From: Neocallimastix lanati (nom. inval.)
Lineage: Eukaryota > Neocallimastigomycota > Neocallimastigomycetes > Neocallimastigales > Neocallimastigaceae
Direction of reading: 5' to 3'
Length of the DNA stretch: 64,000 nt
Assembly: GCA_016946835.1 (NCBI GenBank)
Contig: JACVTC010000080.1
Coordinates: forward strand, 232,501-296,500
Shown: positions 48,131 through 64,000 of the stretch, in pieces
How the letters are laid out: each line of letters starts with the position of its first letter
Position numbering within the stretch: the stretch's first letter is position 1
Program-made: the position numbers and the translations under genes
Notes under the pieces: generated by a model
Database searches by the model: none
Told to the model about the DNA's origin: nothing
The model's input: only the letters and a program-made list of their open reading frames with translations

Positions 48131-48795
48131 TTTTTTTTTATTTTATTTTATTTTATTCAATCTGTACTTTATATTCATATTTTTACTATTTATTTTATTT
48201 TATTTTATTTTATTTATTTTATTCAATCTGTAATTTATATTCATATTTCAACTATTTATTTTATTTTATTTTATTTTATTTTATTAAATCTGTACTTTAT
48301 ATTCATATTTCTATTATTTATTTTATTTTATTTTATTTTATTTTATTTTATTTTATTTTATTTTATTTTATTTTATTTTATTTTATTTTATTTTATTTTA
48401 TTTTATTTTATTTTATTTTATTTTATTTTATTTTATTTTATTTTATTTTATTCAATCTGTACTTATATTCATATTCTACTATTTATTTATTTATTTTATT
48501 TTATTTTATTATTTATTTTATTTTATTTTATTTTATTTTATTTTATTTTATTTTATTTTATTTTATTTTATTTTATTTTATTTTATTTTATTTTATTTTA
48601 TTTTATTTTATTTTATTTTATTTTATTTTATTCAATCTGTACTTTAAATTTATATTTTAGCTATTTATTTTATTTTATTTTATTTTATTCAATCTGTACT
48701 TTATATTCATATTCTACTATTTATTTTATTTTATTTTATTCAATCTATACTTTATATTCATATTCTACTATTTATTTTATTTTATTTTTATTTTA
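48131..48795. repeat. Inverted copy of the AAAAT minisatellite
   Basis: ATTTT runs alternate with CAATCTGTAC followed by TTTATATTCATATTCTACTA, the reverse complement of the array at 38262-40372. About seven motifs are present. Confidence 0.93.
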
Positions 48796-48859
48796 TTTAT
48801 TTATTTTTTTTTTTTGTAATACAATATAAATAAATTAATACAAAAAAAAATTTTTTTAT

Positions 48860-49050
48860 TTTTTTGCCAATTAATCCTTCTTGTCCCATTTTTGGAAATG
48901 GTCAAGTATACAGTTTTCTTAGATCAAATGGAACAAATTTATTTAACTGTACTTGTCTCATATATAAGCACCATCTAAGTTAAACTCAAAATGAACCATT
49001 AAATGTGGAGGGAAACACCTTAGCAAGTCCCATGACAATAATCTACAATT
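48860..49050. other. Isolated complex-sequence island, probable gene relic
   Basis: About 190 bases of mixed composition lie between the minisatellite and the GPCR gene. The plus frame reads PINPSCPIFGNGQVYSFLRS and stays open for about 39 codons. A minus frame reads IVMGLAKVFPSTFNGSF, then stops, then MRQVQLNKFVPFDLRKLYT, with three stops in all. Either may be the true ancestral frame. No family was recognised and there is no start or splice site that makes a full gene. Confidence 0.4.
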
Positions 49051-49489
49051 AAATAATAATTCAAAACAAAATTTTTCTTCTTGATTTTAATATAAATTTA
49101 ATAAATAAAGTGTGATTAATAAAACTAATTAATAAAATTAAAGAATTTAAAAGTTTTTTTAATAAAGTTTTAAAAGTTTTTTTAATAATGTTTTAAAAAT
49201 TTTTTAAATTAATATCTATATATATATTTTTTAAGCAAATAAAATAATATAAAATATAGAAGATAGAATTAAAATTAGGAATTTATTAAATCAGTAACAT
49301 AATTTCTACATATACACTCCTTATTTACAATTACTATAAAAAAAATAATAATAATAAAATAAAAATAAAAAAAAATTAAATAAAATAAAATAAAATAAAA
49401 TAAAATAAAATAGAAATTAAAATTAATTTCAATAATTTTTTTTTTAAATAAATAAAGAAATAAAATAAAAATTGAATTAAATTATTATA

Positions 49490-53087
<3,598 letters not shown>

Positions 53088-53434
53088 TAATTAACTGCTT
53101 CTATTATTAAAACAATTCTTTTTAATAATAATAATAATATAATATATATATATATGATTTCTATATAATATATAACTCATTCAATAAATAAACTTTTTTA
53201 TTTATTTCTTTTTTTTTTTAAAATAAAAAAAAAGGAAATAAAAATGAATGTATAAAAATAAAAATATATACTATATAATAAATTCTATTTTTTTTTTTTT
53301 TTTTTTTTGTTATAATGAATTAAGTTATGAAATTTTATTATATATCAAAATCTTATCATAATAATAATTGTAATAGAAATAATTATTATAATGATTATTA
53401 TTATGATTAACTATGATTTCGTATGTTTTTACTA

Positions 53435-53436
<2 letters not shown>

Positions 53437-53481
<45 letters not shown>

Positions 53482-53558
53482 TATTATTATTACTATTATT
53501 ATTATTATTATTATTACTATTATTATTATTATTACTATTATTATTATTATTATTATTA

Positions 53559-53619
<61 letters not shown>

Positions 53620-53655
53620 TATTATTATTATTATTACTATTATTATTATTATTAC

Positions 53656-53689
<34 letters not shown>

Positions 53690-53715
53690 GTTATTATTAT
53701 TATTATTATTATTAT
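53437..53715. repeat. Interrupted ATT microsatellite
   Basis: About 280 bases of ATT broken at intervals by ACT and GTT variants. It is open in most frames on both strands as poly-Leu, poly-Ile or poly-Tyr, which is a repeat artefact. Confidence 0.95.
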
Positions 53716-54196
53716 ATTTTTTTTTTTTTTAATTAAATAAAAATATTTATTCATATGTATATATATATATATACATTCGATTTTGTTAATACTTATCGAT
53801 CTTCAATTATTAATATAGAATTATAATTATATTTATTTTTTTTATTGAAAATTAAACAGAATTTTATTTCTTTTTTTATTTTTTTTTTTTTTTTTTTTTG
53901 TTTTGCTTTACTTTGTTTTTATTTTAGTTTATCTGTGTATTCTCAAATTCTTTCATCCAATTTTTTTCTATTAATTTCTTAATACAATGTTTCTATTTAA
54001 TTCAATAGATAACTTATTGCCAAGGTTTGAGGTAATAACTATCCAATCTTCCTTAATAAAAATTTCAATTAAATAATTCATATCATATTAATATTGATAC
54101 AATTAATAACAATAACAGAAAAAAATTAAAATTATTTAAATAATTTTGATATTTTTTATATTTCTATTTTTATAAATACTTTTAATATTTTTGGAG

Positions 54197-54236
<40 letters not shown>

Positions 54237-54389
54237 TACAATTGAAATGATTTAATAAAGTTTATTAAATAAGTTAAAAAAAATAAATATGTCAAGAGGT
54301 TTTTACGGAATATGGTACACACGGAAAATATAAAAAAAATTATTCCTTTTTCAAATAATTATAGAACTGAAATAATAAAATAATTAATC

Positions 54390-54391
<2 letters not shown>
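53716..54391. other. AT-rich spacer
   Basis: Mixed A/T DNA between microsatellites, with a short complex patch at 53930-54060 and TCAAGAGGTTTTTACGGAAT at 54292. No coding sequence is supported. Confidence 0.55.
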
Positions 54392-54658
<267 letters not shown>

Positions 54659-54986
54659 TTACAAAAAATTATTTTATTTCTTCTTATTATTTTATTAAAT
54701 TTATTAAATTATTTTTTAAATATTATTTTTTATTTTATTTTATCGTATTCTATGCAGTATAAATTTTAATTGAAAAGATTATTTAATAATCCAATTAAAA
54801 TATAAAAAATTAAATTAAATTTACTTTGATTTGTATAAACTAATAACTACTTATTATTATTTTATAATTTTTGAATTAGTTATTTTCATTGAATTTTAAC
54901 ATTTGTAAATCTTAATAACCATATATAAATATTTTTTTTTCTTTAGACTTCATTAATTTTTATATTAATTTGAATTTCTTTTATAC

Positions 54987-55422
<436 letters not shown>

Positions 55423-55459
55423 TTCATATTTTTTTTATGTGAATAATTTCATCATTACT

Positions 55460-56279
55460 TTAATTTAAAATAAAGAAAGATGGATCTTCGTAATTTATCG
55501 GTTTAACAAAGTTAATGGGTTTTACAACAAAAATAGTACACTTATTAATTCCAAAAGGTCATTTCCTTTTTAATAGCCCATTCATAAACCTTATTCAAAA
55601 TTTTCTTAAGAGCTTGTTTAGATGGAGCAACTAAAACAATATCATCAGCAAAATGTTCACCACAACAATATTGAGAATCTAAATATACACCGTACTTATC
55701 ACAATTATCCAGTACATCATTAATGAACAAATTGAATAAAATAGGAAATAGAGGGCATCCTTGTCTAACACTACGATGAATCGAAAATTCTTCTGAGAGA
55801 TTACCATTAAAAAAAAAAACACGAGCTTTAGAGGATAGATAAAGGTTCCTTAAAAACAGATGACATTTACCTCTAATTCTTAAGTTGTATAATTTGGTCA
55901 AAAATATTAAAGATAGGTACTGAATCATAGGCTTTTTTAAGATCAAAAAAAGCGAGATAAGTAAAATTTCCTTGAAATTTTCTTCTTTGACAAATTTCTC
56001 TAATTGAAATATATAAACTTATGTATTCTTCTTTATTTCTAAATCCAAATTGTTTAGGTCTTGCAAATTTATGTTCAAAGGCATATTTAGCAATTCTATT
56101 AGTAACAGTCTTTAAAATGATTTTTAAGCCAACAATAATAAGAGAAATACCACGATAATTATTGCAATCTGAAAGATCTCCTTTTTTGGAATTGATATTA
56201 TAGAAGCCGAATTCCACTCTTCAGGGAAATCACCATCCCAGATTTTGTTAAATAATGAAAGTAAACAGTAGTATTAGTG
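55460..56279 (-). mobile_element. LINE fragment, reverse transcriptase part (minus strand)
   Basis: It reads on the minus strand from the block before IPKKGDLSDCNNYRGISLI through RPKQFGFRNKEEYIS, FLDLKKAYDSVP (there FFDLKK), VRQGCPLFPILFN and FADDIVLVAP. It ends near VVKPINFVKP. One frameshift near 55880-55940 splits it, and another lies near 55550. It most resembles subfamily B. It has no 3' UTR or poly(A); the 3' end runs into the ATT array. Confidence 0.88.
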
Positions 56280-56551
56280 TTATCTAACGAATCTGTATCT
56301 ATGCCTTATCATTTCGACGTCGACGCTCTTGGCAACGGTAGATTCTACGGAATACCATTTCATCAGCAATCTAAAAGATCGACAAATTAAAGGTATTACG
56401 TTTGTTAAAAACTCCGCATTCCCCACAAAATACGGAACAATTGATGAAGTTGAACTTTGCTTAAAAATATTGCCAACTAATGGTCTTTGTTCCCTATCAT
56501 TAACTTTAATTTTTTCATATTTTGAACACCCGCCAAGAAGAGCACTCAATA
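56280..56551 (-). mobile_element. LINE fragment, C-terminal end (minus strand)
   Basis: It encodes the extreme C-terminus of a LINE protein: LLGGCSKYEKIKVNDREQRP to AEFLTNVIPLICRSF and KSVDVEMIRHR, including the GTCGACGTCG motif. Its upstream side is cut by the poly(A) of the subfamily A element. On its downstream side it joins directly to a reverse transcriptase segment that should lie upstream of it, so two copies or a rearranged copy are present. Confidence 0.85.
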
Positions 56552-59238
56552 TTTTTTTTTTTTTTTTTTTTTTTTTAGACAGGAAAGAGAATACACTTCC
56601 AAAACTTTATTAAATTTTATTTTAAAAAATACATGTAGGTGAAAAGTACATTTGAAATTAAAAATAAAAAAATAAAAAAAAAAAAAATAAAAAAGCTCGA
56701 AAATACTATGTATTTCGGCAAGTTGTACTATGCGGGAATTTTTCCCTTCCTATCAAATAAAAAAGAAATAAAACCTAGAAGTAACATCTTTAAAATAGAT
56801 AGTGTGGTGTCCACTAAACTCTCCCCGGACTCATCATTTATTGAACTACTAGGGAGAGATTCATCCTTCGTAGCAATAGATGACGATCCTGTATTATCAT
56901 TATGCCTTATCAGTACGACGTCGACGCTCTTGGATAAGTTTGATATTTTGCAATACCTATCAAATAATAGCTCAAACGAACTACTAATGATAGGTATTAC
57001 ACTTGTTAAGAATTCCGCCAAGCCCACAATTTTTGGAACAGGTGACTCAGATGAACCTTTGAAAAGTAGTTCATTCAATTGTCTCTGTTCCCCACTATCG
57101 AAAATGTAGCTCATTTAAAACTAAAGACCCACCAAGAAGGAACAAGTATATATAATGATTGATATAATCTTCAAAATTAGAAATAGAGTCATAGGAAGAA
57201 AGAGGATTAAACACTCTAACCTTCCTAAGGAATAAAACATAGAGATCATCGATGAAATTTAAAGAATTCCATCTAAAAGATGCAAGAGAATCGCATTTAA
57301 AAATCCAATGTTCAAAAGATTGTTTACCTTTGCCACAACAGGGGCAAGACTTGGGACAATCTTCCGAAACTCTACCCATTCTAATAGCAATAGTAGTATT
57401 GTATTTATAACCACAGCGTAAACGAATAATCCACGAAAACCCTAAGTTGAAATGGGGATACTTTAAGCTAAGCATAATTATAGCTTTATTGTTTGAGAAC
57501 TTATTACAATCGTAATTTTGACCTTTAATACCTTGAAATTTGGCAGCTGATTTCCAGTAATGTTCTAAAATATCGTCATATTTTTCACATTTATATTTTT
57601 TGATTTTTTTATACAATGTTCTAGATTCTTTAGTCCAGGAATAATAAGGCATTTTGGGAATAGATTTAATAAGATCCTTTATAATACAGTTTGATTTACT
57701 CCATTTTGCAAAAGATTTAATCTGTAAGGCTGCGCAGACACCAGCAATAGGAGGAATGCTTAGATCTCGAGATAAAGCATAAGTACTCATAGTAGAATTA
57801 TGTCTAATATAGTCATTGTCTTCTGAACTTGTTTTACCATTTTTAGAGAAGGAGCCGATACACCAAAATAGACCAGTATTAATTAATGTTTGAATTCTGG
57901 CCGTTCTGGATTTGTTTGAACCAAGTAAAGGAGAATAATAAATTACTTTACTAATAACAAAGGATTGAAGAACTTTTTTCTTGTATGCAATAGGGATAAG
58001 TTTATTTGAGAAGAAATGTGTAAATGAAAGAAAGGATTTTCTAACTTTAAAATGCATGTGAGATATAATGTGTTCTAGTAAGAGATCATCAGAAAAAGGA
58101 ATACCAAGATAAATATAACTAGAAACTTTAGGAATAGCATTCATTCCTAAATAGAAGGTTGGGTCACTATAGTTTGGAGGAGATTGGAAGTTCATTGGTT
58201 TTATAACCATAGTTGCACATTTTTCAATACCAAAAGTCATTTCATTTAAATTAGCCCATTTATGTACCTTTTTTAGTAATTTTTCTAAATTTTTTGCACT
58301 TGGAGCAATTAGAACAACATCATCAGCAAAGAGTCCACCACAACACTTTTTTCTTCCAATATTAACACCATACTTTTCACAGTCATTTAGTATATCATTG
58401 ATGAATAAATTGAATAAAATTGGAGATAATGGACAACCTTGACGAACACCTCTTTTAATAGGAAATTCATTTGATAACATTGAAGCAAATCGAGCACGAG
58501 CTTTAGATGAAGTATATAAATTACAAAGAAAATCAAAACATCTACCACGTACGCCATAATGATATAATTTAGTAAGAATGTTAAAAATATGAACTGAATC
58601 ATAAGCTTTTTTAAGATCTAAAAAGGCTAAATATGTGAATTTTCCTTGAAATTTTCTTCTTTGGCATATTTCTCTAACGGAAATGAACAAACTAATGCAT
58701 TCTTCACGGTTGCGAAAGCCAAATTGTTCAGGTCTAATGAAATTGTGTGAGAGTGCGTAAGAAGATATTCTATCTGTTACAATTTTCAGTCCAACATTAA
58801 TGAGAGAAATACCTCGATAATTACTACAATCTGATAGGTCGCCTTTCTTAGGGATTGATACAATAGAAGCTGAGTTCCATTTTTTAGGAAAAGACCCATT
58901 CCATATTTTATTAAAAATCAATTTAAGACACTTTCCAGCAGCAGGATGTGTTTCTAGTAATTCTTCATTGCAAAACAGAGCTTTGTAGAATTCAATCGGG
59001 ATACCATCGGGGCCGGGTGCTTTGTTGTTTTTCATAGATGAAATTGTTTTTTTAATATCGTCAACCGTAATGGGATCGTTGATATTCCAGGTAGAGGATC
59101 TAAGACTAATATTCCTTAAAGCATGGATCCAGAAGTTACGATTAAGGCTGTGACCTGAGGGATCAGAAGCTAGATCTTTATAATATTCAGCCCATCTATC
59201 TAATTGTTTAGTAGGAGAGATAATATCTTGACCAAATT
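56552..59238 (-). mobile_element. LINE subfamily A, 5'-truncated copy 2 (minus strand)
   Basis: A 2.7-kb element with poly(A) (T run at 56552-56576), AATAAA and the same 3' UTR as copy 1 at 11.7-11.9 kb. The 5' end is cut at about 59238 inside the linker before reverse transcriptase. It has inserted into an older LINE fragment, which abuts its poly(A). It is much better preserved than copy 1. Confidence 0.93.
56728..59238 (-). pseudogene. LINE A reverse transcriptase and C-terminal domain, one frameshift
   Basis: The frame is open from the truncation point at about 59238, so the ATG at 59035 (in SSMKNNKAPGPDG) is internal and not a start. It contains FLAFLDLKKAYDSVH, GVRQGCPLSPILFN, GGLFADDVVLIAPS, SKVIYYSPLLGSNKSRT and the zinc motif CPKSCPCCGKGKQSFEHWIF. 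At about 57105 an extra T (run of four instead of the three in copy 1) shifts the frame. The remaining 118 codons or so, with AEFLTSVIPI and KSVDVVLIRH, continue in the next frame to 56728. Without the endonuclease region the copy cannot move on its own. Confidence 0.9.
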
Positions 59239-60501
59239 TAGATTATTTAATTACACAATAATTAATAAATTATTATACGAAAATAATAAATAATTTACTA
59301 GACAAAAAAGATAATTATATAAAATTGGAAAATAAAAAAAGTATATATATATTTTTTTTATTTTTTTATATATAAATAATTAAAAATTTTTAAAAAAATT
59401 TTATTGATGATATTAATAAAAAAAAAAAAAAAATTGAATAAATAAATTTATTTGATAAATAATATTATACTTTTTTTTTTTTTTTTTTTTTTTTTAATAA
59501 ATATATTTAAATATTTAAACAAGTTTTTAATTTAAAATTAAAATACATTTAATATGATAAAAAAATTTACTTAAATATATCAATGAAATTTTTATGATTG
59601 TTTTTTTTTTTTTTTTTGTTTTACTTTAATTTTTTTTTTTTTTCATTTTCTAATTTTCTTATTTTATTTTATTATTATTATTTTTATTAAATAAAAAAAA
59701 TAAAATAATAAATAATAATTAAAATAAAATAATTAATTCTTTCTTAAATAATTATAAAAATTATTTAATTTTAAGAATTTTTTTTTTATTGCATTTATAT
59801 TTTTATTTTTATATATTTAATGTCAAATATCTCCTTTAAATAAAATTTAAAGGAAAGTCTGAAATATTTTTTTTCTTTTAAGTTTAGAAAATTTTGTCTT
59901 AATATTTTAAATATTATTACTTGTTTTATTTTAATTACGTTTAATTATTTATAATTATAAAATAAAAAAAAAAAAAAGTAGATAAAAAATTATATTTTTT
60001 TCTTTTAATTTTTCTAATTATAAAAAAAAAATTATTTTTTAACTTTCGCTTTTTTTTTTTTTTTATGTGTTTGTATGTGTGTGTGTTTTTTTATTATTAT
60101 TATTTTGCGTTTTGCATAAGATTAAATTTTATAAGAAAAATCAAAAATAATTTTTAATTTATTTTGTCCTTTTTTTTTATATGTATATTTAATATAATAA
60201 TAAATAAGTGAATAACTATTAAAAAAAAAAAATTTTTTTTTTCCAATTTTCAACTTTTATTATTATAATTACTATTTAATTTTGTTATTTCAATTTTCTT
60301 TTTTCTTTTTCTTTTGATTTTTTTTATTTTAAAGTATTTTTCTTTTTTTTTTATAATTTTGAATTTTTTTTTAATCTAAAATAGAATAAAAAAAAATTCT
60401 AATAAATTACTTAAATTAATATATAAATTAAAAAAAAAATATAGTATGATAACGTCTTTTATTTTTTTCTTTTTCTTTTTTTATTTATTTATTTAATAAA
60501 T
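59239..60501. other. AT-rich intergenic region
   Basis: A/T low complexity between the LINE nest and the LRR gene, with long T runs at 59471-59495 and 60050-60064 and a short GTGTGTGTGT stretch at 60075. No coding sequence is seen. Confidence 0.65.
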
Positions 60502-62536
60502 TTACTTTTCTTCAGTTTTAACTTTAACTTCCTTAACTTCTTCAACTTCACGCTTTACACCGTAACCATATGGTTTACCGTATTGTGGGTTATAAGTTTG
60601 TGGTGGTGGTGGGTAGGAACCTTGTGGATAACCATTTGGCACATTATAGTTGGAGTGAGTATTAATATTAGTAATATCTTGATTATTACCATTGGTAGTA
60701 GTGGTATAGGTATGAGTAACGTATGGATTTTGTTCATTATTAACATTGATTGTAGTGGTAGTTGGTTTTGTTGGCTTGTGAATTGTAGCAGTGTTGTTAG
60801 TTTGGTAGAGGCCAAATGGCTTGGTAGAAGTAGTGGTAGTAATACCTGGAGTACGGCTAGATCCACAGCAAGTACGGCAGATACAGCAAAGACAGCAAAT
60901 AAGGGCAAGTAAAGAGAAGAGACCGAAACCAATGAAAGTCTTAAAAAGATCACTAATTGGGGATCCGTAATCATCTTCATAGTAATAATAACCATTGTTA
61001 CCATAGCCAGTGTTACCATAACCGTAACCAGTATTACCATAACCATAACCAGTATTACCATAACCATAACCAGTATTACCATAACCATAACTGTTATCAT
61101 AATTATTGTAACCACCGTAAACGTAATCATCATAATAAGTACTAGTATCTCTAGTATTAGAATCACCAACAGATCTTTCAGCGGAAGAGTGAGTTGGATA
61201 ACCATTGTATTCATTGGTCTTGTTTACATCATCGATAGTACATTCCTTTGAGGCAGACTTACATGAAGCATTTGGTAAATTACATAAATTAGTATTTCCA
61301 TAATTACAAGAGGTAACGTTTCTAATTGGAACATAACCATAAATATCAGAATTTCCTTCTAAATTCCTATTTAATTTAAAATAATATAAAGGTTATGAAA
61401 ATAATTATAGTAAAATGTATTAATAAATTTAAAATAAAATTAAATAACAATATTTTTTTCTAATTCTTAATATTTTTTTTTCATTCTTATTTATTATTCT
61501 TATTAAATTCAGATTATATATATATATAATTTTTTTTATTCTTTATTATAAATTTTTGAATAAATTTTAAATTTTTATAGTTATATAAAAATATATGTTT
61601 TTCAAACTTACAATTGTTCAAGGTTGGATAAATTTTTAGCATCGAATGGAATAGTACCATTAAATTTATTGTTACTTAAATCTCTGTTACATAAAATTTT
61701 TAAAATTAAAAATTAAAATAATAATAATAATAATAATTAGGAAAGATAAAAGAAAAATAATATTAATAACTAATCAATAATATTTTTAGCATTTTTACAT
61801 ATTAATAATATAAATTAAAAGATTTTTTTTTAATAAAAATATTTATATTTTTAAGTATTTTAACTTACAAGCTTTTTAAACTAGTTAATTTAGTAAGACT
61901 GTATGGGAAATAACCAGCAAAACCATTACCAGATAAATCTCTATATTCATTTAAATAAATTAATATATATTTAATACTTTTTTTTGTCTTTTTCAATATA
62001 TATCATTATTTTATAAATAATAAATGGTAATATTTACAAAGAAGTTAAAGATTTTAAGTTAGCAAGCTTTTCAAAAACTTCTGAGATATCACTTTGACTA
62101 CCATTAACATTGTGGAATTTACTATTTACATAATAATGTTTTTATATTTTTTATATTTTAATTAAATATAACATAATTAGTTTAATATATTAAATTGAAT
62201 AAATAATATAAAAAAAAAATTAAATAGTTATTTACATATAAAAAATAGTAATAAATAAAATTACATAAATATATTTATATAGTATAAAATTATGTATATA
62301 TATATAAAAAATAAAAATATAAAACAAGATATTTACATTCCAACAACATTTTTGTTGTTATCACAAACAACTCCATTGAAAGTACAACAATCGTTGGTAT
62401 TATAAGTACTCTTAAAATCACTACCTAATAAACCAATAGCACTTTCTAATTCTGAACAGTCGCTACCAAAAACATTTTTACTTAATAATAAAACGGTAGC
62501 AGATAATAATAATTTCTTAATAGATGACATTTTCAT
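60502..62536 (-). CDS. Leucine-rich-repeat single-pass membrane protein (five exons)
   Basis: A predicted surface protein of 430 residues. Exons on the minus strand run 62536-62337, 62121-62038, 61940-61869, 61683-61612 and 61366-60502. All introns are GT-AG and all are phase 2. Exon 1 gives a signal peptide (MKMSSIKKLLLSATVLLLSK) and an LRR N-terminal cap (DCSELESA to NDCCTFNGVVC). Exons 2-4 each encode one repeat; exons 3 and 4 are exactly 72 bases (24 residues), for example LDLSNNKFNGTIPFD. Exon 5 starts with a last partial repeat, then a Cys-containing segment, a Tyr/Gly/Asn repeat (GYGNTGYG several times) and a membrane helix at about 283-308 followed by many Cys (ICCLCCICRTCC). The cytosolic tail has PPPP and ends EVKEVKVKTEEK. 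The repeat type is that of plant-like extracellular LRRs. It is probably a cell-surface sensor or adhesion protein; there is no kinase. A second ATG at residue 3 is possible. Confidence 0.9.
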
Positions 62537-64000
62537 TTTAAATTAATTTAAATTATAGATTGGGGTTCAAAAATTATAATTAAAAAAAAATAGTTTACAA
62601 ATTATATAATTTTTTTTATTTTTCTTCTGAATAATGTTTAAAACAATTCTAAAACTATTTAATATTTTCCTATTTTCTTATTAATTTTTTTTTTTTTATA
62701 AAAAAATATTAAATATCTTTTTTAAATAAAAAAAAATTATAAATATTAATTTTATAAAAAAAAAAAATAAAAAAATATTTAATATGCTTTTTAGTTATAA
62801 TAAATAAAATAATAAAAAAGATAATTTCTCTTTTTTTTTTTTTTTTTTACAGTATGGACAATTTCATTTACTTATATATTGAAAATTTTATTTAATAAAA
62901 AATCAAATCGATAATTTTATAAGGGTTAGAATACAATTAAATCTATTTTTCATATAATATTTAGTTAATACAAAAATAAAAAAAAAATTTTTTTGTTGAA
63001 AATTAAATTAAAAAAAAAATAAATTAAACTTTTGATTGTGTAACTTTAATCAATTATTTTTTAATTATTTTTTATTTGTTAAAAAAAAAATTATATTTTT
63101 TAAAATATATTTAATCTATTATATATATTTGAATAAATTCAAAATTGATATTTTTTAATAGAATTAAAATTTATTCAATTCCAAATCAATATTATTAATA
63201 AATATTATATTTTATGTTTATATATAATATATATTATAATATTAACACATTATTTATTTATTTATTTATTATAAACAAACAAAAATACTATAAAAAAAAA
63301 AATTAGAAAATATATATATATAAAATTAAATAAAGAATGAATTAAAAATAATGTAAAAAAAATTTTATATTAATTAAGATTTAAAAGTTTGTATTAGCCA
63401 CTTATTTTAATTTAAAATTCCCCAATAAATATATAAATAAGTAAATGAATGAATATATAAATGATTTAAAAAAAATTTCTATAAATTAATAAATGTATAA
63501 GTAAATAAATGGCAATCGTATAAAGAAAAGATTTAAGATGATTTTTTTTTTTTTTGATATATTAATCCTTGATATTAAATATTAATATAAACTATAGAAT
63601 TCTACTATATATAAAATATTATTATATATAACAACCATTTAGCCATTGAACTTTATATAAATGTCAAAATAATAATAATAATAATAATAATAATAAACTG
63701 TAAATAACAACTTTGTTTATATTAAATATTTTAAGTAAAATTTATTAATCCTCTTCTCTATCAATTTTATGATATAACAACCAACCAACCATTTAGAAGA
63801 AGCAATAATTTATTAATAATTATGAATATTTAACTACTATTAAATATATTATTAATTTATTATAAATTTTTTTTTTTAATTTTTAACTAAGGACATATTA
63901 AATTCTGTTTTATATTCCTTTATATAAATTATAGTATCTTCATATATTATAATAAGCATATAACAATATATCTATATAACTATATATATCTTCTATATAT
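62537..64000. other. AT-rich upstream region of the LRR gene
   Basis: Low-complexity A/T DNA, with an AAT run at 63668-63694 and a short ACCAACCAACC patch at 63780. It should include the promoter of the LRR gene near 62540-62700. No coding sequence is recognised up to the window end. Confidence 0.6.

Noticed and set aside
53391-53754. Long open frames on both strands (poly-Leu, poly-Tyr, poly-Ile)
   Set aside because: They are translations of the ATT microsatellite and no flanking coding sequence supports them.
58387-58602. 71-residue minus-strand frame
   Set aside because: An out-of-phase shadow of the LINE reverse transcriptase.
60555-61214. 219-residue frame in another phase of the LRR gene's last exon
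   Set aside because: It overlaps the well-supported exon 5 and gives a Val/Ile/Met/Thr-rich low-complexity product.

Overview
This window looks like nuclear DNA of an anaerobic gut fungus (Neocallimastigomycota, such as Neocallimastix or Piromyces). Three things point there. Non-coding DNA is extremely A+T-rich and full of homopolymer and AAAT/AAT tracts. A malic enzyme carries a hydrogenosomal-type N-terminal presequence. Several genes carry short, AT-rich GT-AG introns. The taxon is an inference from these traits; no rRNA or marker gene is present.

Layout. 1-7.7 kb: gene-poor AT-rich DNA with tandem repeats. 7.7-9.5 kb: intact hydrogenosomal malic enzyme (+). 10.3-21.4 kb: head-to-tail and nested cluster of APE-type non-LTR retrotransposons (LINEs) of at least three related subfamilies. 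It holds one nearly complete element (12.05-17.0 kb) whose single long reading frame has only one in-frame stop. 21.4-25.4 kb: repeats only. 25.4-26.9 kb: spliced four-TM membrane protein gene (+). 27.9-36.8 kb: three minus-strand genes, namely a choline-transporter-like (SLC44/Pns1) protein, a spliced secreted/membrane protein with Gly-Tyr-Cys motifs like those of fungal scaffoldins, and a 1055-residue ankyrin-repeat protein. 38.3-40.4 kb: large AAAAT-based minisatellite that recurs inverted at 48.1-48.8 kb. Between the two arrays lie a sugar-transporter pseudogene, a secreted Cys-rich protein gene and a LURP-one/tubby-like gene. 49.5-53.1 kb: five-exon gene for a class C GPCR with a bacterial-type solute-binding ectodomain. 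53.4-55.4 kb: long ATT microsatellites. 55.4-59.2 kb: minus-strand nest of LINE fragments. 60.5-62.5 kb: five-exon leucine-rich-repeat transmembrane protein with one repeat per exon.

Functional picture. Malic enzyme supplies reducing power inside the hydrogenosome. Several other genes are predicted surface proteins: the solute-binding GPCR, the LRR membrane protein, the Cys-motif membrane protein and the Cys-rich secreted protein. That fits a fungus that senses and attaches to plant polymers, but any joint action is inference. Four gene models were assembled by hand from GT-AG sites with matching phases, and the resulting proteins are coherent. They are the strongest new information here.
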